A stretch of 64,000 nt of DNA from Kutzneria viridogrisea (GCA_014138725.1 JACJID010000006.1:494001-558000), one strand, 5' to 3'; shown: positions 54,669 through 63,546, counted from the stretch's first letter. Notes: generated by a model from the sequence alone, not told the origin. A program made the numbers and translations.

Positions 54669-54842
54669 GTGTACAAGGTTCCGGGCGCCACCGGCACCAT
54701 CGGCGGAGCTGGGGCGCTGGCCATGACCGGTGCCGATCTCGTGTGGTGGATCGCGTTCGGCGTCGTGCTGCTGGTGGCCGGACTGCTGTTGGTGCACGCC
54801 TCGCGCCGCAGGCGCAGGTTGTCCGCGAAATCGGTGCGGTGA
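54669..54842 (+). CDS. 57-residue mini-protein consisting of a sortase-like signal
   Basis: 57 residues from GTG (GGAGG eight bases upstream). The first 17 residues (VYKVPGATGTIGGAGA) are small and Gly-rich. They are followed by LAMTGAD, a membrane helix (LVWWIAFGVVLLVAGLLLV) and the basic tail RRRRR. LAxTG is the motif of class E sortases of actinomycetes. There is no signal peptide and almost no mature part, so the gene encodes little more than a sorting signal. It stands 17 bases after the anchored protein and 56 before the epimerase, in one operon. It may guide assembly or serve as an anchor decoy; that is speculation. Confidence 0.65.
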   Translation: MYKVPGATGTIGGAGALAMTGADLVWWIAFGVVLLVAGLLLVHASRRRRRLSAKSVR

Positions 54843-54898
54843 AACAGGTGCCGGTGGGTCTGGCAGGGCCCACCGGCACCGCGCGAGAGGAGAACGCG

Positions 54899-56047
54899 GT
54901 GACCGACGAGGTGCTGCTGCTGGCCGGGACCAGGCCCGAGGCGCTCAAGGTGGCCCCGGTGGCCCTGGCGCTGGAGGAGGTGCCCTGGCTGCGCCCCGTG
55001 ATAGTCCACAGTGGACAGCACGTGGGCATGGTCGAACAGGCGTTGGTGCCCTTCGGGCTTCGCCCCGACGTGTTCCTGCCGCTGCGCAGGGAGATCGGCA
55101 GCCAGGCGGAGCTGGTCTCCGCGCTGCTGCCCCGGCTGGACGAGCTGATCGTGCGCCGTGGCCCGGCCGCCGTGCTGGTGCAGGGTGACACCTCCACCGC
55201 GCTGGCGGGTGCGCTGGCCGGGTACTGGCGTGGTGTGCCCGTGGCGCACCTGGAGGCCGGGCTGCGCACCGGGGACCTGGGTTCGCCCTTCCCCGAGGAG
55301 GGCAACCGGCAGATGATCGCCAGGATCGCCGCGCTGCACCTGGCGCCGACCGAGGCCGCCGCGCGGGCCTTGCGGTCGGAGTCCTTGCCGGGCAAGCAGA
55401 TCGTGGTCACCGGCAACACCGTGGTCGACGCGCTGACCCACGTGGCCGGTGCCGGGCTGCCCGCGCGCAGCCCGGTGCTCGCCGGGCTGGAGCGTCAGCT
55501 GGACGCCGAGGGCGGTCGGCTCGTGCTGACCACCTTGCACCGCAGGGAGTCCTGGGGGTTGCCCGCCGACCGGGTGCTCGCCGCGGTGCGGTCGGTGGTG
55601 GACCGGCACCGGGACGTGCACGTGCTGCTGCCCGTACACCCCAACCCGGCGGTGCGCGCGCAGGTGCTCGGCGCGTTGCAGGGCCACGACCGGATCTGGA
55701 TCTGCGAGCCGCTGGACTACCCGGACCTGGTGCGCGCCCTGCGCCGCAGCGCGCTGGTGATCACCGACTCCGGGGGCATCCAGGAGGAGGCGCCCAGCTT
55801 CGGCGTGCCGGTACTGGTGGTGCGGGACAGCACGGAGCGGACCGAGGCCGTGGACGCGGGCTACGCGTGGCTGGTCGGCACCGATGACACGCGGATCGTC
55901 GCCGAGGCCGACTGGGTGCTCAGCTCCGGCCTGCGCCTGCCCACCGGCCGCAACCCCTTCGGCGACGGCCAGGCCGCCGGCCGCGTGGTGTCCGCCCTGC
56001 GCCGCCTGCTCGGCGCCCGCGAACGGGAACTGGTCGGGGCTGGGTGA
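54899..56047 (+). CDS. wecB: UDP-N-acetylglucosamine 2-epimerase (non-hydrolysing)
   Basis: 382 residues from GTG (GAGAGGAGAA upstream). GT-B-like fold with family motifs: LLAGTRPEALKVAPV, IVHSGQHVGM, VLVQGDTSTALAGAL, HLEAGLRTGD, FPEEGNRQMIARIA, GNTVVDAL, TLHRRESWG and ITDSGGIQEEAPSFGVPVLVVRDSTERTEA in successive blocks. It converts UDP-GlcNAc to UDP-ManNAc for surface polysaccharides. Its place after the anchored-protein genes and opposite a membrane GT2 suggests that it supplies sugar for the glycan of this surface system. A palindromic element directly follows. Confidence 0.93.
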   Translation: MTDEVLLLAGTRPEALKVAPVALALEEVPWLRPVIVHSGQHVGMVEQALVPFGLRPDVFLPLRREIGSQAELVSALLPRLDELIVRRGPAAVLVQGDTSTALAGALAGYWRGVPVAHLEAGLRTGDLGSPFPEEGNRQMIARIAALHLAPTEAAARALRSESLPGKQIVVTGNTVVDALTHVAGAGLPARSPVLAGLERQLDAEGGRLVLTTLHRRESWGLPADRVLAAVRSVVDRHRDVHVLLPVHPNPAVRAQVLGALQGHDRIWICEPLDYPDLVRALRRSALVITDSGGIQEEAPSFGVPVLVVRDSTERTEAVDAGYAWLVGTDDTRIVAEADWVLSSGLRLPTGRNPFGDGQAAGRVVSALRRLLGARERELVGAG

Positions 56048-56102
56048 TGCCATGAAAGTGCCGTTGCTGGCACTCAACGCCAGGAACGGCACTTTCATGG
56101 CA
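56048..56102. repeat. Dispersed palindromic element, intact
   Basis: An 18-bp perfect stem: TGCCATGAAAGTGCCGTT (56048-56065) with its complement at 56085-56102. The 19-base centre has a CTGGC/GCCAG inner stem. Architecture and centre length equal those of the element at 35957-36003, with different stem sequence. It begins at the wecB stop and can serve as its terminator. Confidence 0.8.
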
Positions 56103-56228
56103 CGCCGGGGGTGTCACCCGACCGGGTAAGGATTGCGGCTTTTGGGTTACGACCTTGCGGCCGTTTGCAGATGATCGGAGCCGTGGAGTGCCCGCGGGAG
56201 GGTGGGCACGGGTACCGGAAGGACGAAG

Positions 56229-56873
56229 ATGCGGAGCAGGAGCGTGCGGCGGATCGGGGCCGGGGCGGTCGTGGTGGCCACGGCGCTGGTGGTCAGTGCG
56301 GTCCCCGCCCAGGCGACACCGCAGGGCCAGACCTCGCTGGGTTCGGTCAAGGTGGTGCGCGGCAACCAGCCGATGACCCTGGAGCCGCTGGCCCAGTGCG
56401 ACGTCACCGGCACGCAGGACAACTCCAGCCAGGGTGCCGCGGTGCGCAACGTGGCCAGCTTCGGCAGCGGCACCACGAAGTGCACCCAGGACACCGCGAA
56501 CAAGACGGCCAAGATGGAGGCCACCGGCTCGAAGTTCGCGTTCACCGCGCTGGTGCCCTACGGCGGCCCGCGCATCGAGCTGGCCAACTACACGGCCAGC
56601 TGCGCGGCGAGCACCAACGGCACCCAGGCCAGCTTCCAGTTCAGTGGGCTCAGGGGCGTCACGGTGGACACCCCGATCCCGCAGAACACCGCCGTGCTGG
56701 TCGGTCCGGCCGACAAGCCCCAGGCGAAGGTGATCTTCAACGAGATCACCCTCGCCCAGCCCAGCGACGGCAGCGTGTCGATCAACATGATGCACATCGT
56801 GCTGTTCCCCAACGGGGGGCCGCTCAGCGGCGACGTCCTCGTGGGCGCGGCGGCCTGCTCACCGGTGAAGTGA
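56229..56873 (+). CDS. Secreted protein, anchorless paralogue of the surface protein
   Basis: 214 residues from ATG (GGAAGGA five bases upstream). Signal peptide GAGAVVVATALVVSAVPAQA. The mature domain ends in KVIFNEITLAQPSDGSVSIN, MMHIVLFPNGG and VLVGAAACSPVK. This repeats the pattern KVVFNE, DGSLTVN, HIRL and ASATCGP of the protein at 53875, with about four Cys in total. It stops right after the domain, without membrane helix or basic tail, so it should be released. Together the two give a bound and a free version of one extracellular domain. Function unknown. Confidence 0.75.
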   Translation: MRSRSVRRIGAGAVVVATALVVSAVPAQATPQGQTSLGSVKVVRGNQPMTLEPLAQCDVTGTQDNSSQGAAVRNVASFGSGTTKCTQDTANKTAKMEATGSKFAFTALVPYGGPRIELANYTASCAASTNGTQASFQFSGLRGVTVDTPIPQNTAVLVGPADKPQAKVIFNEITLAQPSDGSVSINMMHIVLFPNGGPLSGDVLVGAAACSPVK

Positions 56874-56893
56874 GCCGGCGCTCGTCGGCTCAG
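56872..56893. terminator. Short bidirectional hairpin between convergent genes
   Basis: TGAGCCG (56872-56878) with CGGCTCA (56887-56893); the arms contain or touch both stop codons of the convergent secreted-protein and pncA genes. Confidence 0.6.
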
Positions 56894-57459
56894 CCCAGCT
56901 TGGGCGAGCCGACGAGCCGTACGCCCGCCGAGCGCAGTTCCTCCAGCGCGGAGTCCACGGTGTGCCCGGCCACGCCCGCGGTCAGTTCCAGCAGCACGGT
57001 GGTCTGGAAGCCCTCGCGCCGCGCGTCCAGCGCGGTGGCCCGCACGCAGTGGTCGGTGGCGATGCCCACCACGTCCACCCGGTCCACCCCGTGCTCGCGC
57101 AGCCAGCCCGCCAGCGTGCTGCCCTGCGGACCGGTGCCCTCGAACCCGGAGTAGGCCGCGGCGAACGCGCCCTTGGAGAACACCGCCTGCACCCCGGCCA
57201 CGTCCAGCTCGGGGTGGAACGAGGCGCCCGCCGTGCCCGCCACGCAGTGCACCGGCCAGCTCGTCACGAAGTCGGGCTCGGAGCTGAAGTGCTCGCCGGG
57301 ATCCACGTGGTAGTCGCGGGTGGCCACCACGTGGTCGTAACCGCCCGCCGCGATGTGCGCGGAGACCTGCACCGCGACGGCCGAGCCACCGGTCACCGCC
57401 AGCGAGCCGCCCTCGCAGAAGTCGTTCTGCACGTCCACGACGATCAGTGCGTTGGCCAT
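56890..57459 (-). CDS. pncA: Nicotinamidase (PncA-like isochorismatase-fold amidase)
   Basis: 189 residues. Catalytic triad Asp in LIVVDVQNDFCEGG, Lys in FSKGAFAAAY and Cys in IATDHCVRATA; metal-binding DYHVDPGEHF. It deamidates nicotinamide to nicotinic acid in NAD salvage. It is 13 bases after pncB, whose product uses nicotinic acid, so the two form a salvage operon. In mycobacteria pncA is unlinked to pncB; here they are adjacent. Confidence 0.93.
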   Translation of the reverse strand: MANALIVVDVQNDFCEGGSLAVTGGSAVAVQVSAHIAAGGYDHVVATRDYHVDPGEHFSSEPDFVTSWPVHCVAGTAGASFHPELDVAGVQAVFSKGAFAAAYSGFEGTGPQGSTLAGWLREHGVDRVDVVGIATDHCVRATALDARREGFQTTVLLELTAGVAGHTVDSALEELRSAGVRLVGSPKLG

Positions 57460-57472
57460 CAGGGGTACCTCC

Positions 57473-58756
57473 TCAGCCGAACACGGTCGGGATCGCGGGT
57501 TCGCCGTGCGAGAGCTTCAGGCCCTCCCACGGCACGCTGACCAGCGCCTGGCGGAGCCGGTCGCGGCTCTGCTCGATGGTCGGCAGCCCGTCCACCTGTT
57601 GTCCAGCCCGCAGCAGGGGGATCTGCAGCTCGCGGTCGTGCTCCCCGGGCTGCGGCCGTGCCCCGGCCTGGTAGACGACCTCCTCCACGGCGGTGCCGGT
57701 CTGCTTGTACCGGCGCAGCGCGCCCTTGCGCCCGCCGCGCGACTCCTTGTGCGAGCTGCGCTTGGCCACCGGCCTGCCGTCCACCTCGACCAGCTTGTAG
57801 ACCATGCCCGCCGTGGGCGCCCCGGAACCGGTGACCAGTGAGGTGCCCACCCCGTAGGCGTCCACCGGCTCGGCCCGCAGCGCGGCGATCGCGAACTCGT
57901 CCAGGTCCCCGGACACGACGATCTTGGTGTTGCGCGCGCCGAGCGAGTCCAGCTGCTCGCGGGCCTGCCTGGCCAGCGGCCCCACGTCCCCGGAGTCGAT
58001 GCGCACCGCGCCCAGTTCGGGACCGGCCACCTGCACGGCGGTGGCGATGCCCTGGGTGATGTCGTAGGTGTCCACCAGCAGCGTGGTGCCCGCGCCGAGC
58101 TTGTCCACCTGCGCGCGGAAGGCCGCGGCCTCGCTGTCGTGCAGCAGGGTGAAGGCGTGCGCCGAGGTGCCCGCGGTGGGGATGCCCCAGCGGCGGCCCG
58201 CCTCCAGGTTCGAGGTGGCGGTGAACCCGGCCAGGTAGGCGGCCCGCGCGCAGGCCACGGCGGCCTCCTCGTGGGTGCGGCGCGAGCCCATCTCGATCAT
58301 GCGACGGCCGTTGGCCGCGGTCACCATGCGGGCCGCCGCGGAGGCGATCGCGCTGTCGTGGTTGAGGACGGACAGGGCCAGGGTCTCCAGCACCACACCC
58401 GCGGCGAAGGGCGCCCGCACGGTCAGGATCGGCGAGCCGGGGAAGTACAGCTCACCCTCCGGGTAGCCGTCCACCTCGCCGGTGAACTCGTAGTCCGCGA
58501 GCCAGTCCAGCGCCTCCCGGTCCACGACCCCCGCAGCGGCCAGTTGGCTCAGCTCGGCCTCGCCGAACCGGAACGCCTCGATAGCTGCGAGTAGTCGTCC
58601 GGTGCCCGCGACTACCCCGTACCGGCGGCCGTCGGGCAGCCTGCGGGCGAACACCTCGAACACGCAGGGGCGGTCTGCCGTGCCGTCGCGCAGGGCGCTG
58701 GACAGCATCGTCAGCTCGTAGTGGTCGGTGAGCAGCGCGGTGCTCGGACTGGTCAT
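57473..58756 (-). CDS. pncB: Nicotinate phosphoribosyltransferase
   Basis: 427 residues. N-terminal LLTDHYELTML is the family signature; the catalytic His region lies in GSRRTHEEAA with TAGTSAHAFTLLH; phosphate binding in VRIDSGD and GVGTSLVTGSGAPTAGMVYKLV in successive segments. It joins nicotinic acid to PRPP to make NaMN. It is divergent from clpS with a 79-bp gap, as in mycobacteria, where pncB1 borders clpS. Confidence 0.95.
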   Translation of the reverse strand: MTSPSTALLTDHYELTMLSSALRDGTADRPCVFEVFARRLPDGRRYGVVAGTGRLLAAIEAFRFGEAELSQLAAAGVVDREALDWLADYEFTGEVDGYPEGELYFPGSPILTVRAPFAAGVVLETLALSVLNHDSAIASAAARMVTAANGRRMIEMGSRRTHEEAAVACARAAYLAGFTATSNLEAGRRWGIPTAGTSAHAFTLLHDSEAAAFRAQVDKLGAGTTLLVDTYDITQGIATAVQVAGPELGAVRIDSGDVGPLARQAREQLDSLGARNTKIVVSGDLDEFAIAALRAEPVDAYGVGTSLVTGSGAPTAGMVYKLVEVDGRPVAKRSSHKESRGGRKGALRRYKQTGTAVEEVVYQAGARPQPGEHDRELQIPLLRAGQQVDGLPTIEQSRDRLRQALVSVPWEGLKLSHGEPAIPTVFG

Positions 58757-58835
58757 GACCGATCAGCCTAGGCGGTGCTGGTAAGAGGTAACGCTATGTC
58801 GTACACCACGCCGCGTGACGTGACACCATTGGCGT

Positions 58836-59123
58836 ATGAGCACGCCCGTGGAACAGGAGCGGACGCTGGGTGACCCGGTGAGCAGCCAGGACAAGCCCTG
58901 GCTCACGATCGTCTGGAACGACCCGGTGAACCTGATGTCCTACGTCACGTACGTGTTCCAGAAGGTCTTCGGTTACAGCCGGGACCAGGCGACCAAGCTG
59001 ATGCTCGACGTCCACCACAAGGGCAGGGCGATCGTGTCGTCCGGATCGAAGGAGAAGGTCGAGGCGGACGTGGCGAAACTCCATGCGGCCGGGCTGTGGG
59101 CGACCATGCAGCACGACTCATGA
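58836..59123 (+). CDS. clpS: ATP-dependent Clp protease adaptor ClpS (first copy)
   Basis: 95 residues: a 20-residue flexible N-terminus, then the ClpS core [20 protein letters not shown], the helix [16 protein letters not shown] and [18 protein letters not shown]. The conserved ND pair and the His equivalent to E. coli ClpS His66 (VHHKG) are kept, so it should bind N-degron substrates and deliver them to ClpC or ClpA. Its stop overlaps the DUF2017 gene (ATGA). A second, altered ClpS is encoded at 60678. Confidence 0.93.
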   Translation: MSTPVEQERTLGDPVSSQDKPWLTIVWNDPVNLMSYVTYVFQKVFGYSRDQATKLMLDVHHKGRAIVSSGSKEKVEADVAKLHAAGLWATMQHDS

Positions 59124-59677
59124 ACGGCTGGCAGCGGTGCGGCGAGGAGGTGCTGGCCTCGCTGGACCGGCAGGAGGCGGCCATCCTGCGCGGACTGGTC
59201 GGCCAGGTGCTGGACATGCTGGAGGCCAGGGCGGCGGAGGCCCCCGAGGACGAGCTCGCCGAGCTGACCGGCATCCAGGTGGGGTCCTCGCAGGCGCCGG
59301 ACGACCCGATCCTGGGCCGGTTGCTGCCCGACTTCCACCGGCTCGACGACGACGCGCCCGCCAAGGCCGACCAGGACTCCGCCGCCGCCCTGCGCTCGCT
59401 GCACGAGCCCGGGCTGCTGCGGTCCAAGTCGCTGGTGGCCGAGACGGTGCTGAGCACCTGCCCGCCCGAGGGCGGGGACGTGGTGCTGAGCCTGGCGCAG
59501 GCCGAGGCCTGGCTGTCGGCGATCAACGACGTGCGGCTGGCCCTGGGCACCGCGCTGGACGTCACCGAGGACATGCCCGACGAGCTGCCCGAGGACGACC
59601 CGCGCTCCTCACACCTGGGCGTCTACCACTGGCTGACCTGGGTCCAGGAGAGCCTGGTCAGCGCGGTGCTCACGTGA
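59120..59677 (+). CDS. DUF2017 protein (first copy)
   Basis: 185 residues. An acidic helical protein with [15 protein letters not shown] at the start, then [15 protein letters not shown], and C-terminal [18 protein letters not shown] and [15 protein letters not shown]. It is the family member that follows clpS in nearly all actinomycetes; its function is unassigned, but the constant neighbour suggests that it acts with ClpS. A paralogue follows the second clpS at 60908. Confidence 0.88.
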   Translation: MNGWQRCGEEVLASLDRQEAAILRGLVGQVLDMLEARAAEAPEDELAELTGIQVGSSQAPDDPILGRLLPDFHRLDDDAPAKADQDSAAALRSLHEPGLLRSKSLVAETVLSTCPPEGGDVVLSLAQAEAWLSAINDVRLALGTALDVTEDMPDELPEDDPRSSHLGVYHWLTWVQESLVSAVLT

Positions 59678-60681
59678 GCGTTCCCGCGCCAGGGGCGAAC
59701 TCGATCACCGACGTGCCCGGGGTGCTGGTCGGTCACCACCAGCGGCTGGAGCCCGGCTGGGCCACCGGCACGACCGTGGTGCTGGTGCCGCACGGCGCGG
59801 TGGCCGGGGTGGACCAGCGCGGCGGGGCGCCCGGCACGCGGGAGACCGACCTGCTCGCGCCCTCCCGGCTGGTGCAGCGGGTGCAGGCGATCTGCCTGAC
59901 CGGGGGCAGCGCGTACGGGCTGGCCGCCGCCGACGGGGTGATGCGCTGGCTGGCCGAGCGCGGTCACGGCGTGGCCGTCGGGCAGCTGCCGCACGAGGTG
60001 GTGCCGATCGTGCCCACCGCGGTGCTGTTCGACCTCAAGCTGAGCGACTGGGGCAACCGGCCGGATCCCGGGTTCGGCTACGCGGCCTGCGAGGCGGCCA
60101 GTGCCGACCCGGTGGTGCAGGGCTGCGTCGGTGCCGGGACGGGGGCGCGTGCGGGCTCGCTCAAGGGCGGCATCGGCACGGCGAGCACCCTCGTGAACGG
60201 GCACACCGTGGGCGCCGTGGTGGCGCTGAACGCGGCGGGTGAGGCCGTGAACCTGGCGACCGGGTTGCCCTGGGCGGTGGACCACGAGGTCGGCGGGGAG
60301 TTCGGGCTGACCACGCCCGGGGCGCCCGCGGTGGCACTGGCGCCCAAGGTGTCCCCGCTCAACACCACGATCGGCGTGGTGGCCACCGACGCGGCACTGG
60401 ACAAGGCCGAGTGCGGGCGCATGGCCACGATCTCCCACGACGGCATGGCCAGGGCGATCCGGCCCGCGCACGGCATGTTCGACGGGGACACGATCTTCTC
60501 CCTGGCCACCGGCGCCCGCGAGCTGGGCCCGGCGCGGCCAGTGGAGCTCAACGCCCTGTACGAGGCCGCGGCCGAGGTGCTCGCGCGGGCCGTGGTGCAC
60601 GCACTGCTGGCCGCTTCGACCGTCGGCGGGGTACCGGCCTACCGTGATGCCTGGCCCGACGCGGTGGGGAGGAAGCGGTGA
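59674..60681 (+). CDS. P1-family (DmpA/BapA-like) aminopeptidase
   Basis: 335 residues from GTG overlapping the DUF2017 stop. An N-terminal nucleophile hydrolase of the DmpA family: ITDVPGVLVGHHQ at the start, CLTGGSAYGLAAADGVMRWL in the middle, GGIGTAS, and the self-cleavage site at SPLNTTIGVVATDA, where the Thr becomes the nucleophile. It removes N-terminal residues or beta-peptides. Position between two ClpS/DUF2017 pairs fits a role in N-terminal peptide turnover. Confidence 0.92.
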   Translation: MSVPAPGANSITDVPGVLVGHHQRLEPGWATGTTVVLVPHGAVAGVDQRGGAPGTRETDLLAPSRLVQRVQAICLTGGSAYGLAAADGVMRWLAERGHGVAVGQLPHEVVPIVPTAVLFDLKLSDWGNRPDPGFGYAACEAASADPVVQGCVGAGTGARAGSLKGGIGTASTLVNGHTVGAVVALNAAGEAVNLATGLPWAVDHEVGGEFGLTTPGAPAVALAPKVSPLNTTIGVVATDAALDKAECGRMATISHDGMARAIRPAHGMFDGDTIFSLATGARELGPARPVELNALYEAAAEVLARAVVHALLAASTVGGVPAYRDAWPDAVGRKR

Positions 60682-60911
60682 CCTGGCGGGTGCTGGTGCA
60701 CAACGACGCGATCAACTCGTTCGCCACCGTGGCGTACGCGCTGGTCCGCGTGCTGTCCATGCCGGTGGAACACGCGGCCGCGGCCGCGCGGCAGGCGTAC
60801 GAGTCGGGAGTTGCCGAGATCGGCGCCTACACCGAGCGGGAGCCCGCCGAGGCGATCACCGCGCGGTTGCAGGCCTTCGGGCTGAACGCGTCGATCGAGG
60901 TGGCGGCATGA
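60678..60911 (+). CDS. ClpS-like adaptor (second copy) lacking the conserved histidine
   Basis: 77 residues: only the ClpS core, without the flexible N-terminal extension. WRVLVHNDAINSFATVAYAL matches the ND-x-x-N segment, followed by the helix and AYESGVAEIG, AEAITARLQAFGLNASIEV. The His of the N-degron pocket (VHHKG in the first copy) is Tyr here (AYESG). It may bind different N-termini or have lost them. ATG overlaps the peptidase stop, and its own stop overlaps the next ATG, so it is fully embedded in the operon. ClpS-fold identity is from motif reading, not from a search. Confidence 0.83.
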   Translation: MTWRVLVHNDAINSFATVAYALVRVLSMPVEHAAAAARQAYESGVAEIGAYTEREPAEAITARLQAFGLNASIEVAA

Positions 60912-61423
60912 CCGGGGACATCGAGCTGTTCGTGGACGAGGAGACCGTCTACCTCAAGCTCTCCGAGCAGGCCAGGCAGACCTTGCGCGAGGCGGTCGGC
61001 TGGCTGCTGCACTACGTGGGGCCCTGGCCGGAGGGGCAGAAGTTCCTGGAGCGGCTGCGCTACCCCGGCCAGCGCATGTCCATGCTCGCCAGGATGTTCC
61101 CGCAGGCCTACCCGTACGGGCCGACCGCGGCCGAGTTCCACCAGCGCTTCGGCGAGCTGCTGCGGTTCAACCTGGTCTCCGCAGCGCAGCGCCTGCTGGC
61201 CTCGCTGGACGGGCCCGGGCCGGTGCGCTGCGACCTGGACGCGGTGGACGAGTGGGTCATGGTGCTCGGCCAGACCCGGCTGGTCTACGGGCCCAGGGAG
61301 CGCCCGGCCGTCGAGGTGGCCGCCTGGCTGACTCGCGTCCAGCAGGAACTGGTGCTCGCCGTGCAGCCGGAACTGGCGACCTGGTCTTTCCCAACCACCG
61401 GGACGACTTCCGCCACCCCTTAG
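60908..61423 (+). CDS. DUF2017 paralogue (second copy)
   Basis: 171 residues. It matches the protein at 59120 in order: SEQARQTLREAVGWLLHYV with [32 protein letters not shown] with [31 protein letters not shown] with [19 protein letters not shown]; and AAWLTRVQQELVLAV with [15 protein letters not shown]. It therefore belongs to DUF2017, although diverged. It is coupled to the second ClpS (ATGA) as the first copy is to the first ClpS. This repeats the pair exactly and supports a ClpS-DUF2017 partnership. Confidence 0.78.
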   Translation: MTGDIELFVDEETVYLKLSEQARQTLREAVGWLLHYVGPWPEGQKFLERLRYPGQRMSMLARMFPQAYPYGPTAAEFHQRFGELLRFNLVSAAQRLLASLDGPGPVRCDLDAVDEWVMVLGQTRLVYGPRERPAVEVAAWLTRVQQELVLAVQPELATWSFPTTGTTSATP

Positions 61424-61424
61424 G

Positions 61425-61889
61425 ATGGTGCACGTGCTGGTGATCCGTCGTGACCTGGTCGAGGCGATGGTCGCGCACGCCCGTCGTGACCACCCCGACG
61501 AGGCGTGCGGGGTGATCGCGGGCCCGGCCGCCACCGGCCGCCCCGAGCGCTTCGTGCCGATGCTCAACGCGGCCCGGTCCCCGACCTTCTACGAGTTCGA
61601 GTCCGGCGACCTGCTCAGGCTCTACCGCGAGATGGACGCCAACGACGAGGTGCCGGTGGTCGTCTACCACTCGCACACCGCCACCGAGGCGTACCCCTCG
61701 CGCACCGACGTGTCCTACGCGGGTGAGCCCGAGGCGCACTACGTGCTGGTGTCCACCCGTGACCCCGAGGAGCACGAGCTGCGCTCCTACCGGATCGTCG
61801 ACGGCGAGGTCACCGAGGAGCCCGTGCAGGTCGTCGAGTCGTACATGTTCTCCCACACCGGCGCCGACGACGTGCCCGACGCGGGCTGA
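61425..61889 (+). CDS. mec: JAMM/Mov34 metalloprotease (Mec-type, CysO-cysteine peptidase)
   Basis: 154 residues. JAMM metal site: Glu in HPDEACGVIAG, then VVVYHSHTATEAYPSRTD (H-x-H-x10-D), the zinc-binding signature of deubiquitinase-like peptidases. In mycobacteria Mec releases cysteine from the CysO carrier; the cysO and cysM genes follow here in the same order. Its start lies one base after the DUF2017-like stop. Confidence 0.93.
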   Translation: MVHVLVIRRDLVEAMVAHARRDHPDEACGVIAGPAATGRPERFVPMLNAARSPTFYEFESGDLLRLYREMDANDEVPVVVYHSHTATEAYPSRTDVSYAGEPEAHYVLVSTRDPEEHELRSYRIVDGEVTEEPVQVVESYMFSHTGADDVPDAG

Positions 61890-61974
61890 ACCACCCAGTT
61901 CCGCGCCGGGAATAGCGTGTGGTCCCCGCGCGTCTGCACCAACAGTCCAGGCCGATCGCGGAGGTTTACCAACA

Positions 61975-63212
<1,238 letters not shown>

Positions 63213-63214
<2 letters not shown>

Positions 63215-63251
63215 GTCCCCGGGACTCGCCGCCAGGCCGACGGCGAGTCCC
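63213..63251 (+). terminator. cysM terminator made of oppositely oriented repeat units
   Basis: GAGTCCC-C-GGGACTC (63213-63227) is a perfect palindrome directly at the cysM stop. GGGACTCGCCG (63221-63231) also pairs with CGGCGAGTCCC (63241-63251), an 11-bp stem with a nine-base loop. Both use the GAGTCCC core of the 21-nt repeats, so repeat units in opposite orientation form the terminator. Confidence 0.75.
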
Positions 63252-63413
63252 GCCCAGCGGCGCGCGAGTCCCGTTCACCGGTGCGCGAGTCCCGTTCTGT
63301 GGTGCGTGAGTCCCGCCCACCGCCGGTGCGTGAGTTCCGCTCTGTGGTGCGTGAGTCCCGCTTACCGGTGGGCGAGTCCCGCTGAGCCGTGCGTGAGTCC
63401 CGCCCAGACACCG
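63243..63413. repeat. Array C, first part: 21-nt tandem repeats
   Basis: About eight units of the GAGTCCCGC family (for example GCGAGTCCCGTTCACCGGT), with spacing 21 and one insertion near 63320. They start inside the cysM terminator and stop where the 22-nt array begins. Confidence 0.85.
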
Positions 63414-63546
63414 CGTGTCGGCGCTTCGCGCACCGCGTGTTCGTCGGTCCGGAACGGTGTGTCGGCGTTTCCGGGGCCGCGTGTCGGACGTTCCGGAGTG
63501 GTGTGTCGGCGCTTCCGGTAGGCCGTGTTCGCGCTCCCCGTATCCC
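63414..63546. repeat. Six 22-nt repeats of a second family, embedded in array C
   Basis: Units starting GTGTCGGCGCTTC (63414), GTGTTCGTCGG (63436), GTGTCGGCGTTTC (63459), GTGTCGGACGTTC (63481), GTGTCGGCGCTTC (63503) and GTGTTCGCGC (63525), spaced 22-23 bases. The core GTGTCGGCGYTTCCGG differs from the 21-nt family on both sides. Confidence 0.75.

Noticed and set aside
51604-55419. Very long 1271-codon minus frame
   Set aside because: Only its last 457 codons are the GT2 gene; the rest is antisense to wecB and the anchored protein and runs through the divergent control region and the exosortase gene out of frame.
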